NCBI GenBank assembly: GCA_031376455.1
Contig: JANMDU010000122.1
Location: 1 to 64,000 of the forward strand
Source of the DNA: JANMDU01 sp031376455
GTDB taxonomy: Bacteria; Pseudomonadota; Gammaproteobacteria; Burkholderiales; Burkholderiaceae_C
Reading direction: 5' to 3'
Length of the DNA: 64,000 nt
The notes under the pieces are model-generated. The model was not told the origin of the DNA and did not search any database. It worked only from the letters and a program-made list of their open reading frames with translations. A program made the position numbers and the translations under genes. Positions within the stretch are counted from its first letter, which is position 1. Each line of letters begins with the position of its first letter. This document shows positions 8,765 to 18,052 of the stretch, in pieces.

Positions 8765-9592
8765 TCAAGTCGCTCTGGCAGCAGCGCTTGCATGCAGGCA
8801 AATCGCTGCCGCAGCGGCCACGTTGAGCGACTCCTGACCACCGGGCTGCGCGATGCGTACATGCGACTGCGCAAGCGATTCCAACTCTTGGCTCACGCCC
8901 TGGCCTTCGTGGCCAAAAATATAGGCAAAATCATGCAATTGCCGGCGTATATTCTGCGCAGAGTGCTCATTTTTTGATAGTGAATGCTGCGCTTGCAACA
9001 CATGCAAAAACTCTCCTCGGTGGCTGCTTGTAACTGCCAGCGGATGCTTGAAATGCTGCAATTGCTCAATTGATGCCGCCTCCACAATCCGCAGCGAAAA
9101 ATGCGCGCCCATGCCCGCACGCAACACCTTCGGACTCCACAGCGCCACTGTGCCGCTGAGCGCAATGATTTGCTCGTAGCCAAATGCTGCGGCGCTTCGC
9201 AAAATACTGCCTGCATTGCCCGGATCTTGCAAGCGATCCAAGATCACGCTGCGTGCGGCGGGCTCAATCGGCACATCTTGCGGCAAAACCAACACCAAGC
9301 CGATGCCCGACGCTGATTCCAAACCGCTAATCTCGCGCATGAGTGCATCAGAAATCACTATCGATTTAGTAGCATTCCGCGCACATTCCATGCCGGCTAA
9401 ATGCTGTTTTAGATCAGAAATCACAGCAATATCAGCTTTTAAACCCCTCGCCTGCGCCGCATCACACAAATGCTCGCCTTCAATCCACACACGGCCACTT
9501 TTTCGATACGACGCGCCATCTTGCGCCAACTTACGAAGCTCTTTGATGAGAGCGTTATCTCGCGAAGTGATGATTTCAGGTTTGCTGGTCAT
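8765..9592 (-). CDS. SpoU/TrmH-family RNA 2'-O-methyltransferase
   Basis: SAM-dependent methylation of tRNA or rRNA ribose. The 275 residues show the three SPOUT motifs: ILDRLQDPGNAGSILRSAAA (about 140-160), YIFGHEGQGVS (about 230) and QPGGQESLNVAAAAAICL (about 250). An N-terminal substrate-binding region (EIITSRDNALIKELRKLA) is present. The start overlaps the rnhB stop by 4 bases. Two copies of the dispersed repeat lie inside this gene, one encoding AGMECARNATKS near residue 68 and one, in the opposite orientation, encoding HSAQNIRRQ near residue 210. Both fall outside the conserved motifs. The exact RNA target cannot be told from sequence. Confidence 0.92.
   Translation of the reverse strand: MTSKPEIITSRDNALIKELRKLAQDGASYRKSGRVWIEGEHLCDAAQARGLKADIAVISDLKQHLAGMECARNATKSIVISDALMREISGLESASGIGLVLVLPQDVPIEPAARSVILDRLQDPGNAGSILRSAAAFGYEQIIALSGTVALWSPKVLRAGMGAHFSLRIVEAASIEQLQHFKHPLAVTSSHRGEFLHVLQAQHSLSKNEHSAQNIRRQLHDFAYIFGHEGQGVSQELESLAQSHVRIAQPGGQESLNVAAAAAICLHASAAARAT
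8941..8980 (-). repeat. Dispersed 45-bp repeat, copy 2 (inside the methyltransferase gene)
   Basis: Reads GCCGGCGTATATTCTGCGCA then GAGTGCT and a TGATAG-like end, the reverse orientation of the consensus. It is translated in frame in the methyltransferase, encoding KNEHSAQNIRRQ. Confidence 0.8.
9358..9400 (+). repeat. Dispersed 45-bp repeat, copy 3 (inside the methyltransferase gene)
   Basis: CTAT-n-GTAGCATTCCGCGCA then ATGCCGGCTAA. It is within the coding region of the minus-strand methyltransferase, encoding LAGMECARNATKS. Confidence 0.8.
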
Positions 9593-10320
9593 ACAGCACT
9601 CATAGCAATAGCCAAAGCAATCGCTTTTGCAACGGGCGCATAGCTCTTGCGATGCTCCGGCGTTGCGCCATACTTTTTCAATGCCGCCATGTGCTCGGCT
9701 GTGCCATAGCCTTTGTGTTGCTTAAAGCCGTATTGCGGATACAGCGCGTGCAACGCATCGCATTGGCGATCCCGCGTGACTTTGGCAATGATCGAGGCCG
9801 CACTGATCGATTTAACCAGCGCATCGCCGCCCACAATCGCCTCAGCCAAAATATCAAGCTGTGGAATGTGATTGCCATCCACCAACACTTTCACAGGTTT
9901 GAGGCGCAGGCCGCTCACAGCACGCTGCATGGCCAGCATCGTGGCTTGCAAAATATTGAGCCGATCAATTTCTTCGACGCTCGCCTGCCCCACGCTGATG
10001 CAGAGCGCTTTGGCATGAATGTCGATAAACAGCTTTTCGCGTCGCAAGGCCGTGAGTTTTTTGGAGTCGTTCAAACCCGCAATCGGATTCAAATCATCCA
10101 AAATCACTGCAGCAGCCACCACATTGCCAGCCAATGGCCCACGCCCTGCTTCATCAACGCCTGCTATTAATCCCGGAGCATCCCACGCAAATTCCACTTG
10201 CACAACAGGCGTTTTCTTCTTGCGCACGGGCTTAGCATCCGAGCGCTTCTTGCGCGCCTTGGGCACAGGCGGCAGGCTCAGAAGCTCGCTCTGCAGCGAT
10301 GATTTAAGCGGGCGCGGCAT
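9589..10320 (-). CDS. rnhB: Ribonuclease HII
   Basis: Cleaves RNA in RNA-DNA hybrids and misincorporated ribonucleotides. I place the start at the ATG at 10320 (MPRPLKSSLQSELL), giving 243 residues; the frame stays open upstream, but that part lies in lpxB and does not resemble the family. After a basic, lysine-rich N-terminal extension come the signature GLIAGVDEAGRGPLAGNVV, with the metal-binding Asp-Glu at about residues 60-61, and the later SIIAKVTRDRQ motif. It overlaps the 3' end of lpxB by 17 bases and the next methyltransferase gene by 4 bases. Confidence 0.95.
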   Translation of the reverse strand: MPRPLKSSLQSELLSLPPVPKARKKRSDAKPVRKKKTPVVQVEFAWDAPGLIAGVDEAGRGPLAGNVVAAAVILDDLNPIAGLNDSKKLTALRREKLFIDIHAKALCISVGQASVEEIDRLNILQATMLAMQRAVSGLRLKPVKVLVDGNHIPQLDILAEAIVGGDALVKSISAASIIAKVTRDRQCDALHALYPQYGFKQHKGYGTAEHMAALKKYGATPEHRKSYAPVAKAIALAIAMSAV

Positions 10321-11446
10321 GAGCAAGCACCGATGCAATGGCATGAGCTGAGAGATGCGGCGTATCGCGCAGCAGCTCTTGATGCAAGGCTGCAAAGCGC
10401 TGCTGCACAGCACGCATTCTCTCTGGAGAATCAAGCCAAGCCAGCAGAGCCTGGGACAAAGCTTGCGGCGTGGCGGCATCTTGCAGCAATTCAGGAACAA
10501 CAAACTCGCCGCACAAAATATTGGGCAGCCCCACCCAAGGCTGCATCTGTTTGCGCCGCATGATCAGCCAGCTAAGCCAATGCATGTTGTAAGCGATCAC
10601 CATCGGGCGCTTGAATAAGGCAGCCTCCAAAGTCGCAGTGCCGCTGGCTACGAGCGCCACATCGCAGGCCGCAAGAGCAACATGCGATTGACCACTCAGG
10701 AATTGCACATCGGTCAACACATGCGATTCGCGCGCTGCTTGGCTGATCTTCGCTTTAAGTGATGGAATACAAGGCACTATGAATTTAATAGCACTTCGCG
10801 CAGACTTTATGCCGGCTACCACCGCAAAATACCTTGAAATTAGATATTTGATCTCATCTTCTCTGCTGCCCGGCAGCAGCGCGATCACCACATCATCGGC
10901 AGACAAGCCAAGCTTCTCGCGGGCAGCATTTTTATCAGGCTGCATCGGTATCACAGGCGCGAGCGGATGCCCCACATAACTGGCAGCAATGCCTGCATCA
11001 TCGTAGAGCTTTTTTTCAAACGGGAAAATGCAGAGCACATGATCGACCGCAGCGCGCATTTTCTCGATACGCTTAGGCCGCCAGGCCCAGATACTCGGGC
11101 TCACGAAGTGCGCCGTGCGGATGCCGGCAGCTTTCAAATCACGCTCCAGATCGAGATTGAAATCTGGCGCATCAATACCTATGAAAATGTCAGGCTTGTC
11201 AGAGATCAATCGCACTTTGAGTTCGTTGCGAATTTTAATCAGACCACGGTAGTGCCTGAGCACTTCAACATAGCCGCGCACCGCCAATTTCTCGCTCGGC
11301 CACCAAGCCTGCATACCGCGCTGCTGCATTTGCGCGCCGCCGATACCCACAAACTGAGCCTCAGGCCACCGCGCTTTCAAGCCATCTAGCAACAGGCCTC
11401 CCAACAAATCACCTGAAGCTTCCCCGGCAACCAGAGCAATACGCAT
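10304..11446 (-). CDS. lpxB: Lipid-A-disaccharide synthase
   Basis: Condenses UDP-2,3-diacylglucosamine with lipid X, a membrane-peripheral step of lipid A synthesis. 380 residues of the GT19 family. The N-terminus MRIALVAGEASGD and the segments SPSIWAWRPKRI, LLPGSREDEI and VASGTATLEAALFKRPMVI are all family-typical. A dispersed-repeat copy lies in the middle and encodes VVAGIKSARSAIKF, just before the IVPCIPS strand, in a region where homologues vary. It follows lpxA closely within the lpxD-fabZ-lpxA-lpxB order known in proteobacteria. Confidence 0.97.
   Translation of the reverse strand: MRIALVAGEASGDLLGGLLLDGLKARWPEAQFVGIGGAQMQQRGMQAWWPSEKLAVRGYVEVLRHYRGLIKIRNELKVRLISDKPDIFIGIDAPDFNLDLERDLKAAGIRTAHFVSPSIWAWRPKRIEKMRAAVDHVLCIFPFEKKLYDDAGIAASYVGHPLAPVIPMQPDKNAAREKLGLSADDVVIALLPGSREDEIKYLISRYFAVVAGIKSARSAIKFIVPCIPSLKAKISQAARESHVLTDVQFLSGQSHVALAACDVALVASGTATLEAALFKRPMVIAYNMHWLSWLIMRRKQMQPWVGLPNILCGEFVVPELLQDAATPQALSQALLAWLDSPERMRAVQQRFAALHQELLRDTPHLSAHAIASVLAHAAPA
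10777..10818 (+). repeat. Dispersed 45-bp repeat, copy 4 (inside lpxB)
   Basis: CTATGAATTTAATAGCACTT then CGCGCA and ATGCCGGCTA. It is read through by lpxB as VAGIKSARSAIKF. Confidence 0.85.
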
Positions 11447-11458
11447 AGCGAAATTTGC

Positions 11459-12265
11459 TCAGCGAACAATGCCGCGCGTGGCGCTGCTCAAGAAATCCAG
11501 CATCGTCTGCACATCGGACGCAGCTTCCGGCTCCGCAGCGCTCAAACTTGCAATCTGAATTTTGGCTGCATCCAGCGTCAAATCGTCGCGATACAAAGCC
11601 TTGTGCATTTTCTTGATCGCATCAAGCCGAGCCGAGCTGAAATCACGGCGCTTCAAGCCCACCAAATTCACAGCACGCACAGCCAGAGGATGCCCCTCGA
11701 CAGTGAGATACGGCGGCACATCTTGCGAGACATGGCTTTGAAAACCAATCATCGCGTGTGCGCCCACATGCACGAACTGATGAATGCCTGATAAGCCCCC
11801 AATCACCGCCCAATCACCAATGTGTACATGACCAGCCAGCGTGGCCTGATTGGCCATGATGGTGTGGCTGCCCACTTTGCAATCGTGTGCGATATGCACA
11901 TAGGCCATAAACCAATTGTCCGAGCCAATGCGCGTGATGCCCTCTTCTTTGTGTGAGCCGCTGTTGAACGTGCAAAACTCTCGGATCGTGTTTCGATCGC
12001 CAATGATCAGCTGAGTCGGGAAATCAGCATGCTGCTTGGCATGCGCAGTATCTTGCGACATCGCGCCAATCGAGCTGAATTGGTAAAAGCGATTGTCCTG
12101 CCCTATCGTGGTGTGTCCCTCAATCACGCAATGCGGCCCGATCACACTGCCTGCGCCGATATGCACATGAGGCCCAATTAGGCTGTAAGCGCCCACCTCC
12201 ACTGAGCTATCGAGCTCAGCGCCTGCGCTAACAATAGCCGTTGGATGAATCCGCTGCTGGTTCAT
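11459..12265 (-). CDS. lpxA: UDP-N-acetylglucosamine acyltransferase
   Basis: First step of lipid A synthesis. The 268 residues form a left-handed beta-helix of isoleucine-rich hexapeptide repeats, with the catalytic histidine at residue 127 in YVHIAHDC. At the acyl-chain ruler position (Gly173 in E. coli LpxA by alignment of MVGGCSG with MIGFQSH) this protein has Phe175, a bulky residue. By analogy with known ruler substitutions this suggests a shorter hydroxyacyl chain than C14. It sits between fabZ and lpxB. Confidence 0.97.
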   Translation of the reverse strand: MNQQRIHPTAIVSAGAELDSSVEVGAYSLIGPHVHIGAGSVIGPHCVIEGHTTIGQDNRFYQFSSIGAMSQDTAHAKQHADFPTQLIIGDRNTIREFCTFNSGSHKEEGITRIGSDNWFMAYVHIAHDCKVGSHTIMANQATLAGHVHIGDWAVIGGLSGIHQFVHVGAHAMIGFQSHVSQDVPPYLTVEGHPLAVRAVNLVGLKRRDFSSARLDAIKKMHKALYRDDLTLDAAKIQIASLSAAEPEAASDVQTMLDFLSSATRGIVR

Positions 12266-12284
12266 GCATCATCTTTCAAAGCGC

Positions 12285-12722
12285 TCAAACCTTGCGCATC
12301 GTACACATCAAATCCGCCTGCACAGCCAGCTCATCGCCCACATAGCCTGCGCAGTTGAATTTATAAATGCCTGCCTTGCTCCGCTCAATCTTAGAGTGCA
12401 GGATCAGTTGGTCGCCGGGCTCTACAGGGCGTTTGAAACGGGCATTGTCGATGCCCACAAAATACACCACCATGTTGGGCTCGACGGCTGCTCCCATTGC
12501 ATCAAAGGCCAGCAAGGCCGAGACTTGCGCCAACGCCTCGAGCGTCAACACGCCCGGCATCACAGGGCGATGCGGAAAATGGCCGGGGAAAAAAGGTTCA
12601 TTGATCGAAACGTTTTTCAAGCCCTTGATTGAGACACCCTTTTCAATCTCCAACACACGATCCACCAATAAAAATGGATAGCGATGTGGCAGTTTTTCTA
12701 GGATTTGGTGAATGTCCATCAT
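12285..12722 (-). CDS. fabZ: 3-hydroxyacyl-ACP dehydratase FabZ
   Basis: Dehydrates 3-hydroxyacyl-ACP in fatty acid elongation and competes with LpxA/LpxD for the same substrate pool. It has 145 residues with a hot-dog fold. The active-site histidine lies in FFPGHFPHRPVMPG and the glutamate in GVLTLEALAQ. The N-terminal ILEKLPHRYPFLLVDRV pattern is diagnostic. Confidence 0.97.
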   Translation of the reverse strand: MMDIHQILEKLPHRYPFLLVDRVLEIEKGVSIKGLKNVSINEPFFPGHFPHRPVMPGVLTLEALAQVSALLAFDAMGAAVEPNMVVYFVGIDNARFKRPVEPGDQLILHSKIERSKAGIYKFNCAGYVGDELAVQADLMCTMRKV

Positions 12723-12762
12723 GGGATGAGTCTCTTTTTAATTCAGGTAGAACTCTTGCATC

Positions 12763-13749
12763 TTAGGTCAAGCGTTTTTCTAAGCTGCGGATGCGTTCGC
12801 GCAGCTTATGCAATTGTCGCAGCGTCACGGCGTTTTTCTCCCAATCGGCATTTTTATCAACCGGGAAAAAGCCAGTGTAGAGCCCGGGCTCTGTGATCGA
12901 GCGCGTCACCGTAGTAGACACTGAGACATTTACATGATCCGCAATGCTCAAGTGCCCCAAGATAGATGCCGCGCCACCAATCGTGCAATACGCGCCAATG
13001 ATCGCGCTACCCGCCACGCCTGCGTTACCAGCAATTGCCGTGTGTTTACCGATTCGCACGTTGTGGCCGATTTGAATGAGGTTATCGAGCTTGACGCCAT
13101 CTTCGATCACTGTGTCGTCCAGCGCGCCACGGTCAATGCATGTGTTGGCACCAATCTCCACATCATTGCCGATGCGTACAGCACCTAGTTGTTCAATTTT
13201 TTCCCAAGATTTGTCTGAGCGCGGGGCAAAACCGAAACCATCTGCGCCGATGACAACACCGCTATGCAAAATGCAACGCTGGCCGATCTGGCAGCGCTCC
13301 CCAATTGTGACGCGCGCTGCAAGCTGCGTATGTGCACCAATGCGCGCACCTGCGCCTACGAAGCAAAACGGCCCGATGGTGGCTGTGGGATCAATATACG
13401 CCGCCGCGTCGATCACGGCACTCGGGTGAATACCGGCGCTGAGTTGCGCTGAATGCTGCTTTTTCCACCATTGCGTGAGCTTAGCAAAATAGAGATACGG
13501 TGCGTCGGTTTCAATCCAAGCGCGGCCTTGGGCTAGCCAATTTTGCAATTCATTCGCAGCTTGCGGCGTGAGAATCACGCAGCTTGCTTTTGTCGTCTCT
13601 AGTTGCTGCGCAAATTTAGCATGACTCAGAAAACTGATGCTGCCTGCCGTTGCAGTCGCAAGCGGAGCAACTGAATGGATGCCTAATGCTGCATCACCAT
13701 GCAAGACACCGCCTAATGCATCAACTATTTGGGCTAGCGTGCATGTCAT
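12763..13749 (-). CDS. lpxD: UDP-3-O-(3-hydroxyacyl)glucosamine N-acyltransferase
   Basis: Adds the N-linked hydroxyacyl chain in lipid A synthesis. 328 residues: an N-terminal uridine-binding domain (about 1-100), hexapeptide-repeat beta-helix (about 105-290) with DNLIQIGHNVRIGKHTAIAG, and a C-terminal helix with LHKLRERIRSLEKR. The start ATG gives MTCTLAQIVDALGG, matching the family N-terminus. It lies between skp and fabZ as expected. Confidence 0.97.
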   Translation of the reverse strand: MTCTLAQIVDALGGVLHGDAALGIHSVAPLATATAGSISFLSHAKFAQQLETTKASCVILTPQAANELQNWLAQGRAWIETDAPYLYFAKLTQWWKKQHSAQLSAGIHPSAVIDAAAYIDPTATIGPFCFVGAGARIGAHTQLAARVTIGERCQIGQRCILHSGVVIGADGFGFAPRSDKSWEKIEQLGAVRIGNDVEIGANTCIDRGALDDTVIEDGVKLDNLIQIGHNVRIGKHTAIAGNAGVAGSAIIGAYCTIGGAASILGHLSIADHVNVSVSTTVTRSITEPGLYTGFFPVDKNADWEKNAVTLRQLHKLRERIRSLEKRLT

Positions 13750-13786
13750 AAAAAGTCTTGGCGCGCCCTTTGCACCAAACCGCTCG

Positions 13787-14317
13787 TCAGCGTACGCCCG
13801 AAGCGTCCAACGCTTTGATCACACGATCCGTGATGTCATGCTTCGGGTTAAAGTAAACCGCTTCTTGCAAAATGACATCGTATTTTTCTGCCTCAGCCAC
13901 TTGTTTAACAATGCGGTTCGCCCGCTCTAAAACGCCTTGGAGCTCTTCATTTTTTCGGTTGTTCAGATCTTCCTGAAATTCGCGGCGCTTGCGCTGAAAA
14001 TCACGGTCTTGATCCACCAAAGTACGCTGACGCGTGTTGCGCTGGGTTTCTGACAAAGTGGGCGCGTCTTTTTCAAATTTTTCTGTCGCGACGCGCAAAG
14101 TCTCGCCGACTGCCACGAGATCACGCTCACGTTTGGAGAATTCTGTCTCTAGCTTGGTTTGTGCAGATTTCGCCATCGTGGCTTCGCGAAAAATGCGATC
14201 CGTGTTGACAAAACCAACACGAAACTCTTGCGCATAAGCGGCAGCTGAGAACACGGTGGCCATCAAACAGCCAGCAGTCACTAAAAAATGGGATAGCTTG
14301 GATTTCATAACAAACAT
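13787..14317 (-). CDS. skp: Periplasmic chaperone Skp/OmpH
   Basis: Binds unfolded outer-membrane proteins in the periplasm. 176 residues from the ATG at 14317, or 173 from the second ATG at 14308. An N-terminal signal peptide ends near AAAYAQ. The mature part begins EFRVGFVNTDRIFREA and continues with long charged helices (LETEFSKRERDLVAVGE, RKRREFQEDLNNRKNEE) typical of the Skp tentacles. The gene begins directly after the bamA stop, in the order bamA-skp-lpxD. Confidence 0.93.
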   Translation of the reverse strand: MFVMKSKLSHFLVTAGCLMATVFSAAAYAQEFRVGFVNTDRIFREATMAKSAQTKLETEFSKRERDLVAVGETLRVATEKFEKDAPTLSETQRNTRQRTLVDQDRDFQRKRREFQEDLNNRKNEELQGVLERANRIVKQVAEAEKYDVILQEAVYFNPKHDITDRVIKALDASGVR

Positions 14318-16624
14318 TTAAAAAGAAGTACCAATTTGAAACTGTAGCTTTTGGATTTTATCTCCAGCTCGCTTGCGAATCGGATTGGCGATGGCAAGAC
14401 GCAAAGGCCCGACTGGAGAGACCCAGCTAAGACCCAGACCAGTCGACGCGCGCATATCCTTTAAGTTGTATTTTTCATTTTCTGCAAACACATTACCTGC
14501 ATCCAGAAAAGCAAATACTCTCAACGTTCTGTCGTTGCCCGCTCCAGGCAATGGAGCTTGAACCTCTAACGATCCGAGCAACTTTTTTGGCCCGCCTAAA
14601 TATGCACCGGTGATGTCGCGTGAGCCCAATGTCCCTTGATCAAAACCGCGAACGGAGCCTAGACCACCCGCAGAGAATGTCTTAAATACTGGGAAAGGTG
14701 TGCCACCCATTCCTTTGCCCCAGCCAAATTCGCTATTGAGAGCTATTGTGAATTTCTTACTGAGGGCAATATAGGTTTGATATTGATAACTAGCACGCAA
14801 GTATTTCGCATCGCCTGCAATGCCCCAATCGCCGTTAAGCCTTTGCAGCTGGCCAGAGTTGGGCGCAAGTGCATTGTCGCGTGTGTCACTCGACCATCCC
14901 AGCGTGAGGGGGAAAAGAGTGCTGTTCAAGCCGGCCTTGTTCGCAAAGGCTAGGTAAGCTGCTGGCAAATTTGTACCGGCAACAATCCTTGTCTGTTCAA
15001 CACCGCCACCGAAGAAAATCGTGGTTTGCTCCGAAAATGGCACGCCGAATCGAAGGCTCGCGCCACGCGAATTGAGCTGGTAGTCGCTCGAATTTTCTTG
15101 AACTGGTTTTTGATTTCTGAAATACACTTCTGCCGTGCGAGATACGCCGTCTTTGGTGAAGTAAGGGTCAACGGCAGTCAAAGACAAAGTCCGATTCAAT
15201 TTGGATGAGTTGAACTCTATACCCAAGTAATTTCCAGAACCAAATACATTTTCTTGCTGAACCTTCAGCTGTAATGAAAGCTTCTCTGAACTTGAAAAAC
15301 CCGCGCCCAAAGCTAAATTTCCGCTTGGTTTTTCTTCCACTTTCACATTAACGTCAACTTGATCGTTCGATCCTGGCACATCGGATGTGTCAACATCCAC
15401 GGATTTGAAGTAACCCAGACGATCAACGCGATCACGCGAGAGTTTGATTTTTTCGCCGTCATACCAACTTGATTCGTACTGGCGAAACTCGCGTCGAATC
15501 ACTTCATCTCGGGTGCGATTATTGCCGCCAATATTGATCTTTCGCACGTAAGCGCGACGAGAAGGATCAGCCACCATATTGATCACGACGGTGTTGTTCA
15601 CGCGATCAATATCGGGACGCGCCTGCACTTGGGCAAATGCGTAACCGAAATTTCCGAAGTAGTCCGTGAACGCCTTGGTGGTCTCGGCGACGCTCTCGGA
15701 GTTGTAGGCCTCGCCGGGTGCAATTTTGACGAAGGTTTTAAACTCTTCTTCTTTGCCCAAGAAGTTGCCTTCCAGCTTCACGCCAGTGACGGTGAAACGC
15801 ACACCTTCGGTGATGTTGACTGTGATGCCGATGCTTTGTTTGTCTGGAGAAATCGCCACTTGTGTGGAATCGATTTTGAATTCCAAGTAACCTCTCGTCA
15901 AATAGTAGGAACGCAACGTTTCTAAATCAGCATTGAGTTTGGTTCGTGAATAGCGATCACTTTTGGTGTACCAAGACAGCCAGCCGCCTGTGTCCTGATC
16001 AAACAAGCCTTTGAGCGTGCTTTCGCTGAACGCTTGCGCGCCAACGATGTTGAGCGTTTTGATCTTGGCTATATCGCCTTCGATCACGTTGAAATTCAAG
16101 TTCACGCGGTTGCGATCAATTGGCGTGACCGTTGTGATCACTTCCGCGCCATAGAGGCTGCGGCTCAAGTATTGGCGCTTGAGTTCTTGCTCAGCGCGAT
16201 CGGCGAGCGCTTTATCAAAGGCGCGGCCCTCGGCCAAGCCCACTTCGCGCAAAGCTTTGGTGAGCACTTCTTTGTCGAATTCTTTTGTCCCGGTAAAGCT
16301 CACATCGGCAACCGTAGGGCGTTCTTCGACAATCACGACTACCACATTGCCCTGCACATCGATACGAACATCTTTGAACAAACCCAGACCGAACAAAGAA
16401 CGAATTGCCGCGGAGGCTTTGTCGTCGTTGTAGGTGTCGCCCACTTGGAAGGGCAGACTCACGAAAATTGTGCCGGGCTCGACGCGAGATAGGCCTTCCA
16501 CGCGAATATCGCGTACCGTGAAAGGATCAATCGCCCAAGCATTGCCTTGCATGGTAGCTGCAAAAAGTGTAGCGCACAGCACGCGCGTAGCAAGGGCGGT
16601 CAAGGTTTTTCGATGCAAAATCAT
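14318..16624 (-). CDS. bamA: Outer membrane protein assembly factor BamA
   Basis: Central subunit of the BAM complex that folds beta-barrel proteins into the outer membrane. 768 residues: a signal peptide ending near NAWA (residue about 31), five POTRA domains to about residue 430 (first one FTVRDIRVEGLSRVEPGTIF), then a 16-strand barrel that ends in the outer-membrane C-terminal pattern FQIGTSF. The VRGFDQGTLGSRD loop carries the conserved VRGF motif. It lies between rseP and skp. Confidence 0.97.
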   Translation of the reverse strand: MILHRKTLTALATRVLCATLFAATMQGNAWAIDPFTVRDIRVEGLSRVEPGTIFVSLPFQVGDTYNDDKASAAIRSLFGLGLFKDVRIDVQGNVVVVIVEERPTVADVSFTGTKEFDKEVLTKALREVGLAEGRAFDKALADRAEQELKRQYLSRSLYGAEVITTVTPIDRNRVNLNFNVIEGDIAKIKTLNIVGAQAFSESTLKGLFDQDTGGWLSWYTKSDRYSRTKLNADLETLRSYYLTRGYLEFKIDSTQVAISPDKQSIGITVNITEGVRFTVTGVKLEGNFLGKEEEFKTFVKIAPGEAYNSESVAETTKAFTDYFGNFGYAFAQVQARPDIDRVNNTVVINMVADPSRRAYVRKINIGGNNRTRDEVIRREFRQYESSWYDGEKIKLSRDRVDRLGYFKSVDVDTSDVPGSNDQVDVNVKVEEKPSGNLALGAGFSSSEKLSLQLKVQQENVFGSGNYLGIEFNSSKLNRTLSLTAVDPYFTKDGVSRTAEVYFRNQKPVQENSSDYQLNSRGASLRFGVPFSEQTTIFFGGGVEQTRIVAGTNLPAAYLAFANKAGLNSTLFPLTLGWSSDTRDNALAPNSGQLQRLNGDWGIAGDAKYLRASYQYQTYIALSKKFTIALNSEFGWGKGMGGTPFPVFKTFSAGGLGSVRGFDQGTLGSRDITGAYLGGPKKLLGSLEVQAPLPGAGNDRTLRVFAFLDAGNVFAENEKYNLKDMRASTGLGLSWVSPVGPLRLAIANPIRKRAGDKIQKLQFQIGTSF

Positions 16625-16681
16625 AATATCTAGTGGGATTTTGCGCCGCCGCCTGTAGCGCCGCCGCAGCCACGTTTTTCT

Positions 16682-18052
16682 CTATCCAAACAGTCTGTTC
16701 ACGTCGTTGAACAAGGCCACAGCCATCATGACCATCAACACCGCAACTCCGCCGCGTTGAAAGCGTTCTAGCCAAACTTGCGTCACAGCTTTCCCTGTCA
16801 CGCCCTCCCATAGATAATACATGAGGTGACCCCCATCCAAAACCGGGAGCGGTAGTAAATTCAGCACCCCAAGGCTCACACTGATCAGCGCCAGAAAAAT
16901 TAAATACTGCACCAACCCCAAGCTCGCTGATTTGCCCGCTACATCAGCAATCGTGAGCGGCCCACTTAGATTTTTTAGCGAGGCTTGCCCAATCAGCATC
17001 TTGCCCATCATGCGCAGCGTGAGCATGGAGATATCCCATGTTTTTCGCGCGCCAAGGCCAAGGCCCTCAAAGAATCCGTAGCGCACATGCGTCATGGCAG
17101 GCAAACCGCCCACAAACGCCTCAATCCGCCCGCTCGTGATCTCGCCCTCTTTTTTCGCAATCACAGTGACGGGCAGCTCCAAGATTTCGCTGCTACGGTC
17201 AATGCGCCATAATTTTTTAACTGGCGCATCGCCTTGCACAGAAGCGCGAATCGCATCGCGCAATTGCGCGCCATCGCGCATCGCCACGCCATCGATGGAA
17301 AGCACGCGATCACCTTGCTTCAAACCGGCCTTATCACCCGCCCCACCCACGACCAGCTCACCCATCACAGGCTGTGTCAACGGCGCGGCCAAGCCAATCT
17401 TGCGATACATCTGCGCGTCTGCTTCGCGGATATCTAGCTGCGTGATCGGCAGCATAATTTGTCGCGTGGAATCCCGCCCCGCTTCGCGCACCATCAAATT
17501 CAAGTCGTAGCGATCCAGCGCCGCTCGCGTGAGATGCCAGCGCAAATCTTCCATCGAGCGAATCGGCTCGGCATCATCGCCCGGGGCGTTCAAACTTAGA
17601 ATTTCATCGCCCGCTTTCAGCCCTGCTGTAGCTGCCAAAGAAGCAACCGGCGGCTGCGCAATGATGGCCTTGGCTTGGCTTGAACCCATCCAATTGACCA
17701 CTGCGTATAGCAGCACGGCCAGCAGCAAATTAGCCAGCGGCCCCGCCGCCACGATAGCCGCCCGCTTACGCAGCGGCTGCGCATCAAAAGAAACCGCCTT
17801 CAAATGCTCAGGCGCTGCCTCGCCCTGCCCCACCATCTTCACATAGCCGCCCAATGGAAAAGCCGCAATCACAAACTCAGTATCCTGCCCGGGATGCTGC
17901 TTTTTTGGCTTCCATTTGAAAAGTGGCATGCCAAAGCCGACGGAGAAGCGAGTGACCTGCACACCACAGGCCACAGCCACGCGGTAATGTCCATATTCGT
18001 GAATCGCAATCAGCAGCCCTAAGGCAAGAACAAACGAAACAATGGTCAACAT
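16682..18052 (-). CDS. rseP: Site-2 membrane protease RseP
   Basis: Inner-membrane zinc metalloprotease that cleaves anti-sigma factors and signal-peptide remnants within the membrane. It has 456 residues. The HEXXH motif is IHEYGH at residues 18-22 in the first membrane segment; the third zinc ligand motif NLLPLPVLDGGH is at about residue 395. Two PDZ domains occupy about residues 120-300 (AGLKAGDEILSLN and AGLKQGDRVLSIDG). Its start overlaps the dxr stop by 7 bases. Confidence 0.97.
   Translation of the reverse strand: MLTIVSFVLALGLLIAIHEYGHYRVAVACGVQVTRFSVGFGMPLFKWKPKKQHPGQDTEFVIAAFPLGGYVKMVGQGEAAPEHLKAVSFDAQPLRKRAAIVAAGPLANLLLAVLLYAVVNWMGSSQAKAIIAQPPVASLAATAGLKAGDEILSLNAPGDDAEPIRSMEDLRWHLTRAALDRYDLNLMVREAGRDSTRQIMLPITQLDIREADAQMYRKIGLAAPLTQPVMGELVVGGAGDKAGLKQGDRVLSIDGVAMRDGAQLRDAIRASVQGDAPVKKLWRIDRSSEILELPVTVIAKKEGEITSGRIEAFVGGLPAMTHVRYGFFEGLGLGARKTWDISMLTLRMMGKMLIGQASLKNLSGPLTIADVAGKSASLGLVQYLIFLALISVSLGVLNLLPLPVLDGGHLMYYLWEGVTGKAVTQVWLERFQRGGVAVLMVMMAVALFNDVNRLFG

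Noticed and set aside
10321..10503. N-terminal extension of rnhB
   Set aside because: The extra residues are Cys/Leu-rich, lie in the lpxB coding region and do not match RNase HII; the ATG at 10320 fits.
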